This document shows, one piece after another, positions 1 to 7,065 of a DNA stretch of 15,282 nt. A program made the position numbers and the translations under genes. The stretch's first letter is position 1. Each line of letters starts with the position of its first letter. Location of the stretch: assembly GCA_007123455.1 (NCBI GenBank), contig SKKZ01000051.1, positions 1 through 15,282 of the forward strand, written 5' to 3'. The DNA is from Coriobacteriia bacterium. Lineage in GTDB: Bacteria; Actinomycetota; Coriobacteriia; Anaerosomatales; SLCP01. The notes under the pieces are model-generated. The model worked only from the letters and a program-made list of their open reading frames with translations. It did no database searches and had not been told where the DNA came from.

Positions 1-1723
1 GGAGTGCCGCTGTCTCCAGCAGGGCCACGCGCTTCTCCGACATCCCGAGTTCCCGGGCAAGCGCGACGACGTAGCGAGCGACGATGCGTGAGTGCTCGGG
101 CGCGTGCGCATCTCGCGCATCAACGGCTGACGCAAGCGCACGGACCGTCGAGAGATGGTCGCCCCTTCTGATACGCGCGAACCGCTCATCCGGGTCGAGC
201 AGATGCCCTTCGGCCTCATCGTAGACGCGCGTCCGCGCACCACCGGCAGATCGGGCCCACTGCTGCGCGAACATCGCCTTGCGCACGAGGTCCTCTCCTT
301 CGCGCGCATGTGCCGGAGCGGAGGCGACACCGGACGAGACCGAGACGGCCATCGCACCTGATTGAACCGTACGCTCCACCTCACACCCGGACATCTCGGC
401 GAGCTCGACAGCCTGAGCTGCATCCGCGGCCGGCAGAAGCGCAACGATGTCGTCACCGCCCAACCGGAAAAGACGTGCCCGGGACGCGAGAGTACGTTCG
501 AGGACCTCGGCTACCTCACGCAGAACCCGATCGCCCTCGTTGCGACCCCCGACCTCGTTCAGCCGGCCGAATCCGTCGACGTCAAATGCGATCACCGCCA
601 GATCCCCTTCGCCTCGCGATGCGATGGTCACAGGTAGGACCGCCTCGAATGCCCGCCGGTTAGCCAGCCCGGTTACGGGGTCCGTGACCGAACTGGCAAA
701 CAGGTACGTGCCCTCCAGGGTGGAAAGCCAACTACGCACCCCCAGGAGAGAGGCGAGCACGACGGCGGACCCGAGGTACACTCGCGCGTCAGCCGAGCCC
801 GTTGCTGTCGCCGAAGCCCACGCCAGCAGCGGCACGCAGAGGACCATAACACCGAGATACACCGGTGATGCCCAGGGCCACCGTCCGAGAGGGGCCGGGA
901 CAGAGCGCGGGACCGGACGGCCGCTTCTCTCGGTCAGACGATAGACCGCGGCGATGAAGAGGAAGTAGAACCCGGCCGTGAACAGGTAGTTCACCAACAA
1001 TCCTATGGCCAGGGGCTCGGCAGCGCTTTGAAGCGAGACATACCACCACGGCCATGCGAGAATGCCGGCCGTATACACCGTGAGGGAGGCGGCGAAGAGA
1101 CGTTCCCATGGGCGCCAACGATGCGCCTTCAGACCGAGCAGCACGCCGAACGTGCCGGCAAGGAGCGTCACTCCAAGAACCGGGTAGGCCGAGCCGACCA
1201 GGAGCAATCCTGTCGAGTGACGCGGGATCCCCTCGAAGAGAGGGACGATCAGCCAACGATATGCCGCAACGAACCCCACGACCATGCCGAGCAGAATGTC
1301 GACGTAGAAGCGCGCACGTACAGCGAGGGGCTCGGATCCGAACCGCGTGAGAGACACGACCATTGCAACGAAGACCAGGGCCGCGCCTAACTGCAAGAGC
1401 TCGAACGGATGGGGCAGTCGAGGACCTAGCGGGTCGACGAAGACGACGCTGTAGGCCCAGAACGACTCGCTCACGAACAGCAACGCTGTTGCGAGCGTCA
1501 TCAGTAGCCAGAACCGACGCTCCTCACCCATGACACGGCGGAACGTCATGTAGGAAGCGCCACATGCCATGAGTATCGGAACGAGTGAGATGGCCCACGA
1601 GAGCAGCGCCTCGGTCGAGCCGTCGGGTGCGAGAGCATCCGTGAGCACCAGAGCGACGACGAGAACGGCAAGGCCGCTCCACGCGAGAAGCCGGGCAGCT
1701 CGCGCACGGTCTAGCCTGACCAC
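1..1723 (-). CDS. Membrane GGDEF/HD-GYP signalling protein (3' end outside window)
   Basis: Predicted cyclic-di-GMP signalling protein at the membrane, with no stop inside the window (574 codons visible). Reading from the GTG at 1723, residues 1 to about 355 are very hydrophobic, with roughly ten possible membrane helices. A GGDEF domain follows: it opens with TDPVTGLANRRAFE, has the first metal-site segment FDVDGFGRLNE, and a signature reading GGDDI at residues 422-426 (446-460). From about residue 520 an HD-GYP domain begins (RALASAVDARD, then EHSRIVARYV) and is cut by the window edge before HDxGK. GGDDI departs from GG(D/E)EF, so cyclase activity is doubtful and the domain may only bind nucleotide. 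The GTG start lies inside the end of the upstream paralogue (13-nt overlap), suggesting co-translation. The N-terminal region resembles that of the neighbour, including a WxxL...ES/ET...VFVD...GP segment. I cannot name the sensor domain. Confidence 0.85.
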   Translation of the reverse strand, partial: MVRLDRARAARLLAWSGLAVLVVALVLTDALAPDGSTEALLSWAISLVPILMACGASYMTFRRVMGEERRFWLLMTLATALLFVSESFWAYSVVFVDPLGPRLPHPFELLQLGAALVFVAMVVSLTRFGSEPLAVRARFYVDILLGMVVGFVAAYRWLIVPLFEGIPRHSTGLLLVGSAYPVLGVTLLAGTFGVLLGLKAHRWRPWERLFAASLTVYTAGILAWPWWYVSLQSAAEPLAIGLLVNYLFTAGFYFLFIAAVYRLTERSGRPVPRSVPAPLGRWPWASPVYLGVMVLCVPLLAWASATATGSADARVYLGSAVVLASLLGVRSWLSTLEGTYLFASSVTDPVTGLANRRAFEAVLPVTIASRGEGDLAVIAFDVDGFGRLNEVGGRNEGDRVLREVAEVLERTLASRARLFRLGGDDIVALLPAADAAQAVELAEMSGCEVERTVQSGAMAVSVSSGVASAPAHAREGEDLVRKAMFAQQWARSAGGARTRVYDEAEGHLLDPDERFARIRRGDHLSTVRALASAVDARDAHAPEHSRIVARYVVALARELGMSEKRVALLETAAL

Positions 1724-3933
1724 GGGTCGCCCCCCTCGTCGCTCCGGGTCTCGGGATAAGAATCGACGATCACCGCGATCAATGCCTCGACGACATCCGG
1801 TTCGTAGGCGAGGCCCATGTTCTGATCGAGCTCCTGCAGGGCTGCTGCGTGCGAGAGCGCGCCCCGGTCCGGGCGTCCGGAAGTCATGCCTTCGAAGCTG
1901 TTGCATACGGCGATTATGCGCGCAGCAACAGGGATATCAGTAGCGGAGAGCCCGTCCGGATATCCCTTGCCGTCCCATCGCTCATGATGCGCGCGGATCG
2001 CAGGGGCTACCCGTGCCAGTGGGGTGGAAGACACGATTCTGTCCCCGATGAGCACGTGGTCCCGGTAGAGTGCCTCGTCGGCGCGCGAACGCGGCTCGCG
2101 CTTCGCGAGCGTCTTGTCGGGGACTCCCGTCTTGCCGATGTCGTGCAGAAGCGCTGCGATTTCGACGTCGCGCACGTTCTCGAAGGACATGCCGAGGTGT
2201 TCGGCGACCAGGACGCAGAGCGCTGCCACGTTGCGCGAGTGAAAGCGCGTCGTTTCGTGCCGCGCTTCCGAGGCAACGGCGATCGCGAGCATCATGCTGA
2301 GCTCGGCGCGTTCTTCGGCAGTAGCGATTCGTGCTACATGGTCGAGTGCTCCCACCAGTTTCGGATCGTAGATGACAACCCGGTCCTTGCCGTGAGACTT
2401 GGCCCAGTGCTGAGCCGCATACGCCTTCTTCACAAGGTCGCGTGAGCCTGCCGAGTCCTTCGGACACGACGCGACTCCCCATGCCGCCGTAAGTGGCAGA
2501 CCCGCCGTGGTGAGCACTCCGTGCACGGCCTCCCTCATCTCCCGGGCCACCCCGGCGGCGGAGGCCTGATCCCGCCCCTCGAGCAACACGGCGAACTCGT
2601 CCCCACCAAGACGACCGAGCGTCGAGCGCTTCCCGATCACCGCCCGCATTGACCGGGTGACCTCACGCAATAGACGATCGCCCTCCGAACTTCCGTACAG
2701 CGTGTTGATGCGACCGAAGTCATTGAGATCGAACACGATGACGGAAACAGGCTCTCCGTATCGTTCAAACGTCCGTATCGAGTCCGAGAGTCGCGTGTGA
2801 AAGGTCTGCTGGTCCGACACCCCGGTCAACGGATCGGTGCCCGCACGGCGTCGTAAGCGGCCGTTGTGAACCGCATCGAGAGCGGTACGGGCGACCATTG
2901 TCGCTCCGACCAGCGCCATCACCGTGAAGTTGACGACAGCGTGCTCCGAGTCCACCGGGGCTCGAACTGCGACTGCCCCCAGTACGGGGATTGCGATCAA
3001 CATGATAGTCGCAGTGACTACGGATGCCACAGGAGGACGCGACAGTACGGCGACACCATGCGGCATGGCGACACGAGTGACGTCGTCTGACAAGCGAGCC
3101 CGCTGCACACCGGCCACGAAGAGGAGATAGTAGGCACAGAGGAATGCTGTCGCGAGCACGACCTCGGGGAACAACACCCCTTCGCTTCGCACGAGCGCAT
3201 ACCACAACGGCGCGAGTAGGACGGCGCCACCGAACACGCCCAGCGCTGCAACGAGCACCCACTCCCATCCCCGTCTCCGCACGCCCCTCGTGACCACCAC
3301 GTTGAACGCGACCGCTCCGACGACGGTGATACCCGTCACGATGTAGACGGCGCTCAGAAGGGTGTTCACCAGCTCGCCGGGGGAAGCACCGGTGATGTGG
3401 TGGACCAGCGCGTACGCGATCGCGAACACCACGGCTGTCAATCCGGCCGCATCGACGACACGTCGAGCACGTATGAGTCGAGGGGATTCGGGAAGGACGG
3501 TCATGGACACCAGTCCTGCCGCAAGTGCGAACGCACCGAAGACGCCCGCCAGACGGGATGGCGCCAGTCCGGATGGCCCGGCAACGTCCACGAACACCTG
3601 ATACCCGCTGAGGTACGTCTCGCTGAAAGCGAGAGCCAGACACCCGATGAAGAGCGTCGCCCAAGAGCGACGCTCAGCGCGATCCGTCACTGACCACCAC
3701 GCCTTGCCCACGCCTGCCACACTCAGCCAGACCGCGATCACGAAAACAGCTTGGCTCGCGGTAAACGCACTCGTAGCGCCGGCGCCTGAAGCGCGCAAGA
3801 ATCCAAAGCTCAGAGCCAGTGCCGGCAGCCCCGACCAGAGCACGCGCTCGTCGACTGCTACGGATTCCGAATCCAAACGGTCACCGACCACCCGGTGCTT
3901 CCCTGGTCCGCCTCGATCAACATCGCGCGCCAT
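1711..3933 (-). CDS. Membrane GGDEF/HD-GYP signalling protein, 740 aa
   Basis: Predicted bifunctional cyclic-di-GMP turnover or sensing protein. From the ATG at 3933, residues ~30-345 form about eight to ten hydrophobic segments (membrane sensor of unrecognised type). A GGDEF domain spans about residues 365-525, with TDPLTGVSD, FDLNDFGRIN and an intact GGDEF at 443-447; no RxxD inhibitory site sits five residues upstream of it. A C-terminal HD-GYP domain spans about 545-725, with FHSRNVA, HDIGK at 597-601 and HHERWDGKGYPDG at 649-661. The helix usually reading (A)DxFDAxTSxRPYR here reads CNSFEGMTSGRPDR, so the expected aspartate metal ligand is Asn, which may impair phosphodiesterase activity. 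The start was set by an AGGAGG at 3940-3945, six bases before this ATG; a TTG three bases earlier is too close to it. The stop overlaps the next gene by 13 nt. Confidence 0.9.
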   Translation of the reverse strand: MARDVDRGGPGKHRVVGDRLDSESVAVDERVLWSGLPALALSFGFLRASGAGATSAFTASQAVFVIAVWLSVAGVGKAWWSVTDRAERRSWATLFIGCLALAFSETYLSGYQVFVDVAGPSGLAPSRLAGVFGAFALAAGLVSMTVLPESPRLIRARRVVDAAGLTAVVFAIAYALVHHITGASPGELVNTLLSAVYIVTGITVVGAVAFNVVVTRGVRRRGWEWVLVAALGVFGGAVLLAPLWYALVRSEGVLFPEVVLATAFLCAYYLLFVAGVQRARLSDDVTRVAMPHGVAVLSRPPVASVVTATIMLIAIPVLGAVAVRAPVDSEHAVVNFTVMALVGATMVARTALDAVHNGRLRRRAGTDPLTGVSDQQTFHTRLSDSIRTFERYGEPVSVIVFDLNDFGRINTLYGSSEGDRLLREVTRSMRAVIGKRSTLGRLGGDEFAVLLEGRDQASAAGVAREMREAVHGVLTTAGLPLTAAWGVASCPKDSAGSRDLVKKAYAAQHWAKSHGKDRVVIYDPKLVGALDHVARIATAEERAELSMMLAIAVASEARHETTRFHSRNVAALCVLVAEHLGMSFENVRDVEIAALLHDIGKTGVPDKTLAKREPRSRADEALYRDHVLIGDRIVSSTPLARVAPAIRAHHERWDGKGYPDGLSATDIPVAARIIAVCNSFEGMTSGRPDRGALSHAAALQELDQNMGLAYEPDVVEALIAVIVDSYPETRSDEGGDPWSG

Positions 3934-3939
3934 CAAGAA

Positions 3940-3957
3940 CCTCCTGTGCGGATTCTA
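3940..3957 (-). promoter_or_regulatory. RBS and possible -10 of the 740-aa GGDEF/HD-GYP gene
   Basis: On the minus strand TAGAAT (3952-3957) is followed shortly by a perfect AGGAGG (3940-3945), six bases before the ATG at 3933. The AGGAGG decides the start codon. TAGAAT resembles a -10 box, but I see no convincing -35, and the implied leader would be only about a dozen bases. The promoter is therefore tentative; the ribosome binding site is firm. Confidence 0.5.
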
Positions 3958-3994
3958 GCGGATGGCGTGTCGGATACGACGGAGCAGGCGGGCC

Positions 3995-5212
3995 TCAGAT
4001 CAGGCCGAGCGCACTTCCCGCTTCGGCGAAAGCGGCGAGGGACTGGTCGATGTCCTCGTCGGTATGGGTGGCCATAAGGCAGGTCCGCAGCCGGTCCATC
4101 CCGCGCGGTACGGCGGGGTGGACGATGGGACAGACGAAGATCCCGCGGTCGAACAACATGCGCGTCAGATCCATCGTCTTGCCCTCGTCCCCGACGAGAA
4201 CCGGCACGACGCATGTCGTCGAATCCATCGTGTCCCAGCCCTGGGCCTGCAGCCCCTCAGAGTAGCGCTGCGTTACCTCGTGGAGGCGCGCGACCCGCTC
4301 GGGCTCGTCTTCGATAACGTCGAGAGCGGCGATCGCGGCCGCCGTCTGTGCGGGAGGCAGAGCCGCCGAGAAGATGAACGGGCGGGACATGTGCCTCTGG
4401 AAGTCGACGATCTCATGCGATGCGGCGAGATATCCGCCAACCGATGGGATCGACTTGGAGAGCGTACCCATCTTCAGGTCGATGGAGCCGACCATGTCGA
4501 AGTGCTCTTCGACACCGTGCCCGGTAGCGCCGAGCGAGCCCACCGAATGAGCCTCGTCGACCATCAGTCGGGCGCCGTAGCGGTCACACAGCTCACGTGT
4601 TCTCGGGAGGTCCATCACGTCACCGTCCATCGAGAACACCGAGTCCGCCACGACGAGCACCGTGGCGTACTCGCCGGCGGCCTTCGCCAGCAGCTTCTCG
4701 AGGTGGTCCATGTCGTTATGGCGATAGGTGCGCCATTTCGCGCCCGACAGCAGGCAGCCGTCGACAATCGAAGCGTGGTCCAGCTTGTCCATCAGGACCA
4801 GGTCGCCGGGGCCCATGAGACCCGTGATGATAGCGATGTTCGTTACGTAGCCGCTCGAGTACACGCACGCATCCTCGCGCGAGGAATACGCCGCGATCCT
4901 CGCTTCGAGCTGCTCGTGCAGATCGGTCGTCCCGGTAAGCAGGCGCACGCCGCCGGCGCCGGTGCCGTACGTGTCGATGGCCTCCTTCGCAGCCGATTCG
5001 ATGCGCGGATGCCCGATGAGTCCGAGATAGCTGTACGAGGCAAGCTGCACCATCTCGCGCCCGTCCGCCATCGTGACCCGATGATTCGTCCTGCCCGTGG
5101 TGGGCTGCAGGTAGAAGTAGCGGTCCGCCGACTTCAGGGCCGTGCGGCGCTCGACGAACGCGGCAACGCGCTCGGAGATGCCATCGCGCAGCATAGTGAC
5201 GGAGTCCGACAT
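3995..5212 (-). CDS. Alpha-oxoamine synthase, serine palmitoyltransferase-like, 405 aa
   Basis: PLP-dependent fold-type I enzyme of the family that condenses an amino acid with an acyl-CoA with loss of CO2 (SPT, KBL, BioF, HemA). Visible landmarks: LASYSYLGL (57-65); GTGAGGVRLLTGTTDLHEQLE (83-103); LDHAS with the PLP-stacking His at 146; VDEAHSVG (218-225); and the Schiff-base Lys in TLSKS (K253). RPFIFSAALPP (277-287), the TLSKSIPSVGG stretch, the Arg in LRTCLMATHT and the AGSALGLI end read more like bacterial serine palmitoyltransferase than glycine C-acetyltransferase, which usually has CANNYLGL. The length is typical of the family. The start is the ATG at 5212, with AGGA six bases upstream; longer in-frame extensions lack family similarity. 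No acyl-carrier or sphingolipid gene lies beside it, so the substrate is unknown. Family certain, SPT role inferred. Confidence 0.88.
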   Translation of the reverse strand: MSDSVTMLRDGISERVAAFVERRTALKSADRYFYLQPTTGRTNHRVTMADGREMVQLASYSYLGLIGHPRIESAAKEAIDTYGTGAGGVRLLTGTTDLHEQLEARIAAYSSREDACVYSSGYVTNIAIITGLMGPGDLVLMDKLDHASIVDGCLLSGAKWRTYRHNDMDHLEKLLAKAAGEYATVLVVADSVFSMDGDVMDLPRTRELCDRYGARLMVDEAHSVGSLGATGHGVEEHFDMVGSIDLKMGTLSKSIPSVGGYLAASHEIVDFQRHMSRPFIFSAALPPAQTAAAIAALDVIEDEPERVARLHEVTQRYSEGLQAQGWDTMDSTTCVVPVLVGDEGKTMDLTRMLFDRGIFVCPIVHPAVPRGMDRLRTCLMATHTDEDIDQSLAAFAEAGSALGLI

Positions 5213-5261
5213 CGGGATTCCTCTCTCTCGCGGTGAGCCCCCGCTCCAGCCCGGCGGCGGC

Positions 5262-5287
5262 GTGTGTACAAAGTTGTGCACACTATA
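5262..5287 (-). promoter_or_regulatory. 22-bp dyad overlapping a possible -10 upstream of the oxoamine synthase
   Basis: An imperfect palindrome with arms GTGTGTACAA and TTGTGCACAC around a 2-bp centre occupies 5262-5283; nine of the ten arm positions pair. On the minus strand it lies just downstream of TATAGT (5282-5287), where the transcription start would fall, and about 50 bases before the start codon at 5212. That position suits a repressor operator. No clear -35 is visible, and the regulator is not identifiable from this window. Confidence 0.45.
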
Positions 5288-5334
5288 CCGCACCGGACTC
5301 GACGCCGCTCGGCCATCCCGCCCGAGGCCGTACC

Positions 5335-6342
5335 TCAGAAGAATCCCGGCGTCTGCTGCTCGAGGAGTCCCGAGCGTATCACCTGCTGGAACACCGGGAG
5401 CGGCACGGTAGTGTCCCAGTTGCCCGTGAGCTTGGCAACGCCATAGATGCCGAGCCAGACTCCGACGACGAGCAGCGCCCACACCCATGGAGGAATCACA
5501 AACCGCCTGAAGGCCCGCGCGGTGAGACACCCGTCGACCGGACACTCCTTCACGCACTCCATACAGCCGTCACATTCGATGGCCCGCACGTCCGCGGCCC
5601 GCTCCACGTCGACGCCCGCGTGGCAGACCTCGTTGCAGCGGCTGCAGCGGACACATGTCCTCTCGTCACGCATGACCGTGCAGGCCGATGCGACACCGAA
5701 TACGCTGTAGAGGCCGCCGAGCGGGCACAGCCACCGGCACCACACCGGACCGAAGAGCATCGAGAGCACGAATGCCAGCGCGATGACCGACATGAACATC
5801 GGCGAGAAGAACCCTTCAAGGATCTTGATGTCCGCCACCCACATGTACGGCAGTTCCCTGAACCACAGCGCCTCTTGCACGGATACCCGGGCGATGAAGC
5901 CGAATACCACCAACGCGATCACGTAGCGCAATGAGAGCCCGACCAGGTCGAGCCAGCGGGGTACACGGATGTTGCGGCCGCCCAGGAGCCTCCTGCCGAG
6001 TGAGGCCGCACCCTCCCACACGGTACCCACAGGACATATCCATCCGCAGAAACCGCGCTTGAAGAACAGTGAGGTCACGATCGCGGCGATGATGATCACG
6101 AGGCCCGCCGGCAGCAACGTATCCCATCCCCCACCCTTGAGCCATGCAAAGAAACTCGTGAAGTGACCGACCGGGAGTATGCCGGCAACGGCTTCCGGTC
6201 GCGGAACGGAGGGTCCGTTTCCGCGTGCCCACTCGGCGAATCGCCACAGCTGCACACACGCCCACGCGAAGAATAGGAAGAACGCGGTCTTGATGAACCA
6301 GCGGTCCGTAACGAACCGCACCACCTTGCCGATGCGTCCCAC
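5335..6342 (-). CDS. NapH-like polytopic membrane 4Fe-4S protein, 335 aa
   Basis: Membrane electron-transfer protein of the NapH/NosR/RdxA type. Hydrophobic helices lie near residues 17-35, 76-96, 138-156, 182-200 and 282-302. Two CxxxCP motifs, CGWICP (99-104) and CRWLCP (202-207), are the hallmark of this family. Two 4Fe-4S ferredoxin motifs follow: C230-x2-C-x2-C-x3-C240 and C257-x2-C-x2-C-x3-CP267. Family members commonly pass quinol electrons to periplasmic or cytoplasmic reductases, but no reductase partner is adjacent, so its acceptor is unknown. The open frame extends upstream into the divergent gene, so the start must lie within it. I prefer GTG 6342, with AAGGGA five bases before; ATG 6369 (nine residues longer) is the alternative. 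The 129-bp divergent intergenic region contains no clear minus-strand promoter. Confidence 0.82.
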   Translation of the reverse strand: MGRIGKVVRFVTDRWFIKTAFFLFFAWACVQLWRFAEWARGNGPSVPRPEAVAGILPVGHFTSFFAWLKGGGWDTLLPAGLVIIIAAIVTSLFFKRGFCGWICPVGTVWEGAASLGRRLLGGRNIRVPRWLDLVGLSLRYVIALVVFGFIARVSVQEALWFRELPYMWVADIKILEGFFSPMFMSVIALAFVLSMLFGPVWCRWLCPLGGLYSVFGVASACTVMRDERTCVRCSRCNEVCHAGVDVERAADVRAIECDGCMECVKECPVDGCLTARAFRRFVIPPWVWALLVVGVWLGIYGVAKLTGNWDTTVPLPVFQQVIRSGLLEQQTPGFF

Positions 6343-6432
6343 GCACGTCCCTTCACTCGCGGCCTGCATCCGTACCCCGAAGCGGTACCTCGCCTCCGCC
6401 CGGGTTGCCGGCCGCGTTGCGATGGCTGCGGG

Positions 6433-6467
6433 TATAGTCTCATACGAGACACATTCGGCGTGAGGAG
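6433..6467 (+). promoter_or_regulatory. Promoter, small dyad and RBS of the DJ-1/PfpI gene
   Basis: TATAGT at 6433-6438 is a good -10 candidate. An inverted repeat GTCTC-ATAC-GAGAC (6437-6450) overlaps its end and the expected transcription start. GAGGAG (6462-6467) lies five bases before the ATG at 6473. No consensus -35 is present at normal spacing, so an activator, or another sigma factor, may be needed. The dyad could be a small operator or a leader hairpin. Confidence 0.5.
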
Positions 6468-6472
6468 TTTGT

Positions 6473-6982
6473 ATGAAGACCGTGTTGATGGTCATCGCCC
6501 CCGAGACCTTCCGTGACGAGGAATATGCGCACCCGAAAGAGGTGCTCGAAAGCCGCGGCGCCAAGGTCGTGACAGCCAGCACGCGTACAGGCGAGTGCGT
6601 GGGCAAGAACGGAATGGTCGCCGAGGCTACGGTGACAGTCGCGGAATCCGACGCTTTGGACTACGACGCGGTGGTGTTCGTCGGGGGAGCAGGCGCCAAG
6701 ATCTACTTCGACGATCCGTTCGCGCACTCTTTGGCTCGGGCAGCCCGTGACGAGAAGCGCGTGCTCGGAGCGATCTGTATCGCTCCATCCATACTGGCGC
6801 GTGCGGGGCTGCTCAAGGGCTGGCCTACGACCGCGTTCGAGAGCCAGCGCGAAGACCTCGAGGCGCACGGAGCCATCTGGACCGGGGACGCGGTCACGGT
6901 CGAGGGCCATGTCATCACCGCCAATGGACCGGAAGCCGCCCGCGACTTCGGGAACGCCCTCGCTGACGCTCTCGGCATCTGA
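6473..6982 (+). CDS. DJ-1/PfpI family protein, 169 aa
   Basis: Cytoplasmic protein of the DJ-1/PfpI superfamily (class I glutamine amidotransferase-like fold). The N-terminus MKTVLMVIAPETFRDEEY gives the first beta strand and the acidic loop; E16 is the probable partner of the catalytic cysteine. VFVGGAGAKIYFDDP (68-82) is the typical glycine loop. The nucleophile elbow reads GAICIAPSILARAGLLKG with Cys102; the residue after the cysteine is Ile rather than the His of PfpI proteases, so peptidase activity is not assured. Length is normal for single-domain members. Proposed roles in the family include glyoxalase/deglycase and stress protection, and I cannot choose among them. It starts 130 bp from the divergent Fe-S membrane gene and 83 bp before a rubrerythrin-like gene, suggesting an oxidative or carbonyl stress role (inference). 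Confidence 0.88.
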   Translation: MKTVLMVIAPETFRDEEYAHPKEVLESRGAKVVTASTRTGECVGKNGMVAEATVTVAESDALDYDAVVFVGGAGAKIYFDDPFAHSLARAARDEKRVLGAICIAPSILARAGLLKGWPTTAFESQREDLEAHGAIWTGDAVTVEGHVITANGPEAARDFGNALADALGI

Positions 6983-6985
6983 GTC

Positions 6986-7042
6986 TTGCATCGGACGTCC
7001 GAGCTTCGTGCAACACGGGGTGGCACCCCTACGCCCTATAGA
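6986..7042 (+). promoter_or_regulatory. Nested palindromes and possible -10 upstream of the rubrerythrin-like gene
   Basis: The 83-bp gap between the two plus-strand genes holds a perfect 12-bp palindrome TCGGACGTCCGA (6991-7002), flanked by TTGCA (6986-6990) and TGCAA (7009-7013). A second hairpin GGGGT-GGC-ACCCC follows at 7017-7029, then a -10-like TATAGA (7037-7042). There is no T-run, so these are unlikely to be an intrinsic terminator. They may be operator sites or a leader structure that allows separate control of the second gene. Confidence 0.35.
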
Positions 7043-7065
7043 ACGCGAGCGAAAGGAGAAAGACC

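Noticed and set aside
3991..4006. GGCCT/AGGCC hairpin at the end of the oxoamine synthase as a terminator
   Set aside because: Only five base pairs, it spans the stop codon, and there is no T-run; too weak to call.
3962..5236. Long plus-strand open frame (424 codons) opposite the oxoamine synthase
   Set aside because: It is rich in Arg/His/Val without any domain and mirrors the codon structure of a strongly recognised gene on the other strand; such antisense frames are expected at this GC content.
5213..5557. Upstream extension of the oxoamine synthase to 5557
   Set aside because: It would run through the end of the Fe-S membrane gene and the dyad, has no family similarity, and the ATG at 5212 has a good ribosome site.
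6343..6606. Longer start for the NapH-like gene at 6606
   Set aside because: It would overlap the divergent DJ-1/PfpI coding region and its promoter; conserved features begin after 6342.
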